Shown: positions 5,047 through 8,067 of the stretch, one piece after another
Position numbering within the stretch: the stretch's first letter is position 1
Layout of the letters: each line of letters opens with the position of its first letter
DNA from: Ruminococcaceae bacterium UBA5295
GTDB taxonomy: Bacteria; Bacillota; Clostridia; Oscillospirales; Acutalibacteraceae
NCBI GenBank assembly: GCA_002411365.1
Contig: DHSD01000013.1
Location: 1-8,067, forward strand
Reading direction: 5' to 3'
Length of the DNA stretch: 8,067 nucleotides
Position numbers and translations under genes: made by a program
The notes under the pieces: model-generated
What the model saw: only the letters and a program-made list of their open reading frames with translations
Told to the model about the DNA's origin: nothing
The model's database searches: none

Positions 5047-5814
5047 TTTTGCCACAATCACGAGACGCCCGTCTTCCACATAGTTATAGCATGTGGAGAG
5101 TGTAAGCAGCTGGTCGCCAAACGTTGCGGATTCATTAATACTGTACTCCGACATTTTTTTGACGTTGTCTACGTATGTGTTGAAATCTGATTCTGTTTCA
5201 ATATCTGGGTATTTATAATATTTAAAAACATTATCGCCTTTTCTGTAAACTTGGGAACGGAAAACTGAAATGATTTTATAATTGCTTATTCCATAGAGAG
5301 TATCAAAATGAATCATGGGGTGTTTATGGTAGTAATCTTCATGCAGGTAGTCGATGGTATCGGCAAATTCTGTTCCATCCCTCATGTTGTGGCCATAAAC
5401 GAGATAATTCTTGCTCTTTTTAAGATCCGACTTTGCGTCCAAAAATGGAAGCCCGCGTGTTTCCGACTGCTTGTTGAAATTCCGGTGCAGATAATATTCA
5501 GAATCCTGCGGTGTCTGCATAACAGGATAATTGACAGAAGTGCCGTCAATTTTTATCCATGCGACCGCATCTCCGTTTTTTTGCCTTAACTTTTGAAACT
5601 GCGGTATGATTGTGTTTCCGCTATTTCCTGCAGAAAGATTATTGGCCGAAAATGCCCACGAGCGGAGCGAATCCATCTGGTTTTTGCTCGCCACAACACC
5701 TGCATGGTATGCTATCAGCCAGCAGATGCAGCCGAGTAAAACTGCAAGGAGAATTATTAAAACAGTTTTTTTCGTTCGGCTCATACTGTTGTTTTTTGCG
5801 ATTAAATGATTCAT
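5035..5814 (-). CDS. srtB: Class B sortase
   Basis: This 259-residue protein is a membrane-anchored cysteine transpeptidase. Residues 1-16 are polar and basic, and 17-36 form one membrane helix (VLIILLAVLLGCICWLIA), leaving the catalytic domain outside. The domain has the class B pattern: VAWIKIDGTSVNYPVMQ (84-100), YYLHRNF (107-113), GLPFLDA (121-127), YGHNMRDGTEF (140-150) with catalytic His142, and LTLSTCYNYVEDGRLVIVAK (237-256) with nucleophile Cys242 and Arg250. Class B sortases cut between Thr and Gly (or Asn) of the sorting motif and attach the protein to the peptidoglycan cross-bridge; clostridial ones accept (S/P)PXTG-like motifs. The neighbouring gene encodes a TPKTG protein, so this looks like a dedicated pair. 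The ATG is supported by AGGTGA (5823-5828) 8 nt upstream, with a consensus promoter before it. No pilin or haem-uptake gene is adjacent, unlike some srtB loci. Confidence 0.93.
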   Translation of the reverse strand: MNHLIAKNNSMSRTKKTVLIILLAVLLGCICWLIAYHAGVVASKNQMDSLRSWAFSANNLSAGNSGNTIIPQFQKLRQKNGDAVAWIKIDGTSVNYPVMQTPQDSEYYLHRNFNKQSETRGLPFLDAKSDLKKSKNYLVYGHNMRDGTEFADTIDYLHEDYYHKHPMIHFDTLYGISNYKIISVFRSQVYRKGDNVFKYYKYPDIETESDFNTYVDNVKKMSEYSINESATFGDQLLTLSTCYNYVEDGRLVIVAKRVA

Positions 5815-5855
5815 GTATCAATTCACCTGATTATATTATTTTTAAGTTCTGGAAT

Positions 5856-5884
5856 AATATATCACTCGAATTTTGTAATGTCAA
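5856..5884 (-). promoter_or_regulatory. Sigma-A-type promoter of the sortase-substrate pair
   Basis: On the minus strand a perfect -35 TTGACA (5879-5884) is followed after exactly 17 bp by TATATT (5856-5861), with TG one base upstream of the -10. The start point would be near 5849, giving a leader of about 35 nt. This is the best promoter in the window and suggests substantial constitutive expression. No other promoter is evident before the substrate gene. Confidence 0.82.
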
Positions 5885-6221
5885 GCAAGAATATATAGCA
5901 TTTAGTTTTATTTTAGAAAATTTATATGAAATAATTAAGCACAAAACATTAACTCGATAAGTTTAGTTAAGCTAAAAATATGTTATTTTGTCCCATAAAA
6001 TCTGAATTTGTCGAATCATGATGATAATGTTAAGTGAACAGAAAACAATGTAGAAAATAATAAAATTGCAAATTATAATTATTTTATTAAACTTTTAAAG
6101 ACTGTAATTTTGCATTAAATAATTATTAATTATCATTTAAAAGCTACAAAAAATAGCGCAACGCAAATAACGGGCATGGGCAAAATCACTTGCATGAAAA
6201 ACCGGTTGCTGCTGTAAAGCT
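5885..6221. other. AT-rich intergenic stretch
   Basis: I see no gene here. The stretch is very AT-rich with stops in all frames, and has local near-palindromes such as TTAGTTAAGCTAA. The 8-mer ACGCAAAT occurs at 6161-6168 and again at 6229-6236. From about 6150 the composition shifts towards higher GC, leading into the hairpin-dense island. Confidence 0.5.
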
Positions 6222-6415
6222 TTGAAAAACGCAAATCGCCCGCAGAGAAAAATACTTTCCCTGCGGGCGGTTGTGCCAAGAGAAGTTCACAATTTAGTGG
6301 CTACGAAGCAATGGATGAGGCTGCGTTTAACAGAATGCCCCTAAATTTACCTAAATGCGGCCAAATTCCCGCAGACGATAGGATTTTTCTATCACCGGCG
6401 GGAATCGACATTTTT
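6222..6415. ncRNA. Candidate structured RNA element (orientation unresolved)
   Basis: A more GC-rich island in AT-rich non-coding DNA is bounded by two strong hairpins. The left one is CGCCCGCAG/CTGCGGGCG (6237-6245, 6261-6269). The right one is ATTCCCGC/GCGGGAAT (6365-6372, 6398-6405) with an inner GATAG/CTATC stem (6377-6381, 6389-6393). Weaker pairings lie between: TTGTG/CACAA (6271-6275, 6288-6292) and ACG.AGC/GCT.CGT (6303-6326). Read on the plus strand, the right hairpin is followed by CGACATTTTTG, terminator-like, and TTGCAT-17 bp-TGTAAA (6190-6218) could be a weak promoter. Read on the minus strand, the left hairpin is followed by ATTTGCGTTTTT, and TTGATA/TATAAA (6438-6443, 6417-6422; 15-bp spacer) could be a promoter. 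I do not recognise a known RNA family. Confidence 0.35.
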
Positions 6416-6484
6416 GTTTATATTATTACAATTTTGTTATCAATTTATTCACACATACGACAAAGAAACTTCAAAAGGGATTCA

Positions 6485-6512
6485 TTGCCATGTAATAATT
6501 TAAGGATATTAT
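6485..6512 (+). promoter_or_regulatory. Possible plus-strand promoter facing the lysA 3' end
   Basis: TTGCCA (6485-6490) and TATTAT (6507-6512) are separated by 16 bp, each one base from consensus. No protein gene follows on this strand. Downstream lie AAAGCAC/GTGCTTT (6530-6536, 6558-6564), CCTCA/TGAGG (6585-6596) and the hairpin at 6632-6662, so any transcript would be a short structured RNA converging on lysA. In AT-rich DNA such a match can arise by chance. Confidence 0.3.
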
Positions 6513-6631
6513 AAAACTGTTGGTGAAATAAAGCACACGGTTTATAAAAGATGAGAAGTGCTTTTAGTTAAATGGCCACAAGTCCCTCATGTGAGGATTT
6601 ATATTTTCATAATTACTTCCTCTTTCTCCTG

Positions 6632-6662
6632 CAGAAACGCCGCCTTTAAGGCGACGTTTCTG
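6632..6662. repeat. Strong hairpin just behind lysA
   Basis: CAGAAACG (6632-6639) pairs with CGTTTCTG (6655-6662), and after one mismatch CGCCTT (6641-6646) pairs with AAGGCG (6648-6653) around a single-base loop. It starts 12 bp beyond the lysA stop. It is probably the 3' end structure of the lysA mRNA, but there is no T-run after it on the minus strand, so it is not a textbook terminator. Confidence 0.65.
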
Positions 6663-6674
6663 TTATCTATACGT

Positions 6675-7937
6675 TTATCTTTTCGGAAGGCCGGGGTAAT
6701 CGAGAGTTGCGAAATAGTCTGCCGGCGTTTCAGCGCGGCGGATAAGTTTCACAGAGCCGTCGGCCTTGAGCAGAAGTTCGGCAGAGCGCAGCCTGCCGTT
6801 GTAGTTATATCCCATAGAATGGCCATGGGCGCCAGCATCATGGATTATGATAAAATCGCCCATATCGATTTTTGGAAGCATGCGGTCAATGGCAAATTTG
6901 TCATTGTTCTCGCACAGGCCGCCGACAATGTCATACTTATGGTCGCACGGCCAGTCTTCCTTGCCGCTGACAGTGACGTGATGGTAAGCTCCGTACATCG
7001 CAGGCCGCATTAAGTTGGCGGCGCAGGCGTCAAGGCCTATATATTCTTTATAAATGTGTTTTTCACGTATGGCTGTTGCAACAAGGCAGCCATAAGGCCC
7101 AAGCATGAAACGGCCCATTTCCGTAAAAATTGCTATGTCGCCCATGCCTTCCGGCACAAGTATCTCATTGTAGGCCTGTTGCACTTGACGGCCTATGGTG
7201 AGGATATCGGCAGGTTTCTGCTCTGGTTTGTAGGCAACGCCTATTCCGCCTGAAAGGTTAATAAAATCGATATGCGCACCTGTTTGGCGGTGAAGGCTGA
7301 CGGCAAGGCTGAAAAGCTGTTTTGCGAGGATTGGGTAGTACTCATTGCCGGTTGTGTTGCTTGCGAGGAAGGCATGTATGCCAAAGTGCCTGGCACCGAG
7401 CTGCTGAAGGCGCCGGAATCCCTCGAAGAGCTGGCTGCGCGTAAAGCCGTATTTCGAGTCACCGGGGTTATCCATAATCTCATTGCTTGCTTTGAACACT
7501 CCGCCGGGGTTATAGCGGCAGCAGATTGTTTCAGGTATTCCGCAGAGACGGTTGAGAATATCTATATGAGTGAAATCGTCAAGGTTTATAATTGCGCCAA
7601 GTTTGCGCGCAAGGAGAAAATCGGCATCGGGCGTCTCGTTTGACGAGAACATAATGTCGTTCGTCCTTCCACTGAAACCGACTGTGTTTGCAAGCATCAG
7701 CTCGGTGTATGAGGAGCAGTCAGTGCCGAAGCCTTCGCCTTTCATTATTTCGAGTATATATGGGTTCGGCGTAGCTTTCACGGCAAAATATTCACGGTAG
7801 CCGCGGTTCCATGCAAATGCCTGCTTTACACGTTCTGCGTTTTCGCGAATGCCATTTTCATCGTAAATATAAAATGGCGTAGGATATTTTTTTGCAATCT
7901 TCGTAAGCTGCTCTTTCGTAACAAATGGTCTTTTCAC
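6675..7937 (-). CDS. lysA: Diaminopimelate decarboxylase (PLP-dependent, fold type III)
   Basis: The enzyme decarboxylates meso-diaminopimelate to L-lysine, the last step of lysine synthesis, and competes with peptidoglycan synthesis for diaminopimelate. The 420-residue protein has the alanine-racemase-like PLP barrel followed by a beta domain: EYFAVKATPNP (49-59) with PLP-binding Lys54, GIHAFLASN (186-194), NLSGGIGVAY (227-236) for the PLP phosphate, EMGRFMLGPYG (273-283), ANLMRPAMYGAYHH (307-320), GGLCENNDKFA (339-349) with the conserved Cys342-Glu343, and GHSMGYNYNGRLRSAE (371-387). The usual HCHIGSQ is HAFLASN here; from memory this marks a clostridial subgroup annotated as LysA. The start is GTG (7935-7937), supported by AAGGAA (7945-7950) 7 nt upstream. 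The left neighbours are unrelated and a new gene diverges on the right. Another amino-acid decarboxylase of the same fold is the main alternative. Confidence 0.87.
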   Translation of the reverse strand: MKRPFVTKEQLTKIAKKYPTPFYIYDENGIRENAERVKQAFAWNRGYREYFAVKATPNPYILEIMKGEGFGTDCSSYTELMLANTVGFSGRTNDIMFSSNETPDADFLLARKLGAIINLDDFTHIDILNRLCGIPETICCRYNPGGVFKASNEIMDNPGDSKYGFTRSQLFEGFRRLQQLGARHFGIHAFLASNTTGNEYYPILAKQLFSLAVSLHRQTGAHIDFINLSGGIGVAYKPEQKPADILTIGRQVQQAYNEILVPEGMGDIAIFTEMGRFMLGPYGCLVATAIREKHIYKEYIGLDACAANLMRPAMYGAYHHVTVSGKEDWPCDHKYDIVGGLCENNDKFAIDRMLPKIDMGDFIIIHDAGAHGHSMGYNYNGRLRSAELLLKADGSVKLIRRAETPADYFATLDYPGLPKR

Positions 7938-7986
7938 TGCAATCTTCCTTCTGTCATGTGTCGGGTACTATTATCGCTTTTATTAG

Positions 7987-8014
7987 CTGCCAACTAAAAG
8001 TAAAACATTATAAT
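7987..8014 (+). promoter_or_regulatory. Promoter of the divergent right-edge gene with a two-way -10
   Basis: On the plus strand TATAAT (8009-8014) lies 16 bp after CTGCCA (7987-7992), a moderate -35. The 8-mer ATTATAAT (8007-8014) is its own reverse complement, so a perfect TATAAT also reads on the minus strand (8007-8012), about 70 bp ahead of lysA. No convincing minus-strand -35 is present. Confidence 0.5.
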
Positions 8015-8041
8015 AAATCACTATAACGGAGGAGGTGGACT

Positions 8042-8067
8042 TTGTCAAGGAAACATTTATTTTTGTG
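8042..8067 (+). CDS. Start of an unidentified plus-strand gene (cut by right edge)
   Basis: A near-perfect ribosome binding site, AGGAGGTG (8030-8037), is followed after a short spacer by TTG TCA AGG AAA, reading (M)SRKHLFL to the window end. The GGAGG core is 6 nt before the TTG, an ideal spacing, and a promoter lies 28 bp upstream. Only 8 codons are visible; the Lys/Arg-then-hydrophobic beginning could be a signal or membrane segment, but no function can be assigned. Confidence 0.6.

Noticed and set aside
6311..6514. 67-codon plus-strand open frame starting MDEAAFNRM
   Set aside because: It has no ribosome binding site, runs through a strong terminator-like hairpin, and its composition changes from GC-rich to AT-rich midway.

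Overview
The window looks like chromosome from a low-to-moderate-GC Gram-positive bacterium of the Clostridia, probably Oscillospiraceae/Ruminococcaceae-like. The pointers are strong AGGAGG-type ribosome binding sites, sigma-A-like promoters, a class B sortase with a (S/T/P)PKTG-type substrate, the clostridial form of LysA, and an OGG1-type glycosylase. This placement is inferred from gene content; no rRNA or other marker is present.

Layout from left to right. (1) 1-1677, minus strand: rlmB (23S rRNA 2'-O-methyltransferase) is followed 19 nt downstream by an unrecognised, highly charged, disordered-looking protein that runs off the left edge. (2) 1678-2128: a divergent intergenic region with an extended -10 promoter for rlmB and a cluster of DnaA-box-like 9-mers. 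(3) 2129-3973, plus strand: an OGG1-type 8-oxoguanine DNA glycosylase, then a class II fructose-bisphosphate aldolase with its own -10 box and two tandem hairpins behind it. (4) 4237-5884, minus strand: a compact surface-anchoring module. A consensus promoter leads into a class B sortase, then a secreted, repeat-rich protein ending in a TPKTG sorting signal, then a 45-codon stop-free stretch that looks like the tail of a lost gene, then a strong terminator. (5) 5885-6674: nearly 800 bp without a convincing protein gene. It is mostly very AT-rich but contains a more GC-rich, hairpin-dense island (about 6222-6415) that is a candidate structured RNA. (6) 6675-7937, minus strand: lysA (diaminopimelate decarboxylase), starting with GTG. 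(7) The right edge has a symmetric -10 element and the first codons of a divergent plus-strand gene.

How the genes relate. rlmB, the glycosylase, the aldolase and lysA are independent housekeeping functions (ribosome modification, oxidative DNA repair, glycolysis, lysine/peptidoglycan precursor metabolism). The sortase and its neighbour form the only clear functional pair: the sortase is expected to cleave the substrate at TPKTG and link it to the cell wall. The least explained elements are the surface protein without a visible folded domain, the gene remnant behind it, the DnaA-box-like cluster, and the structured island.
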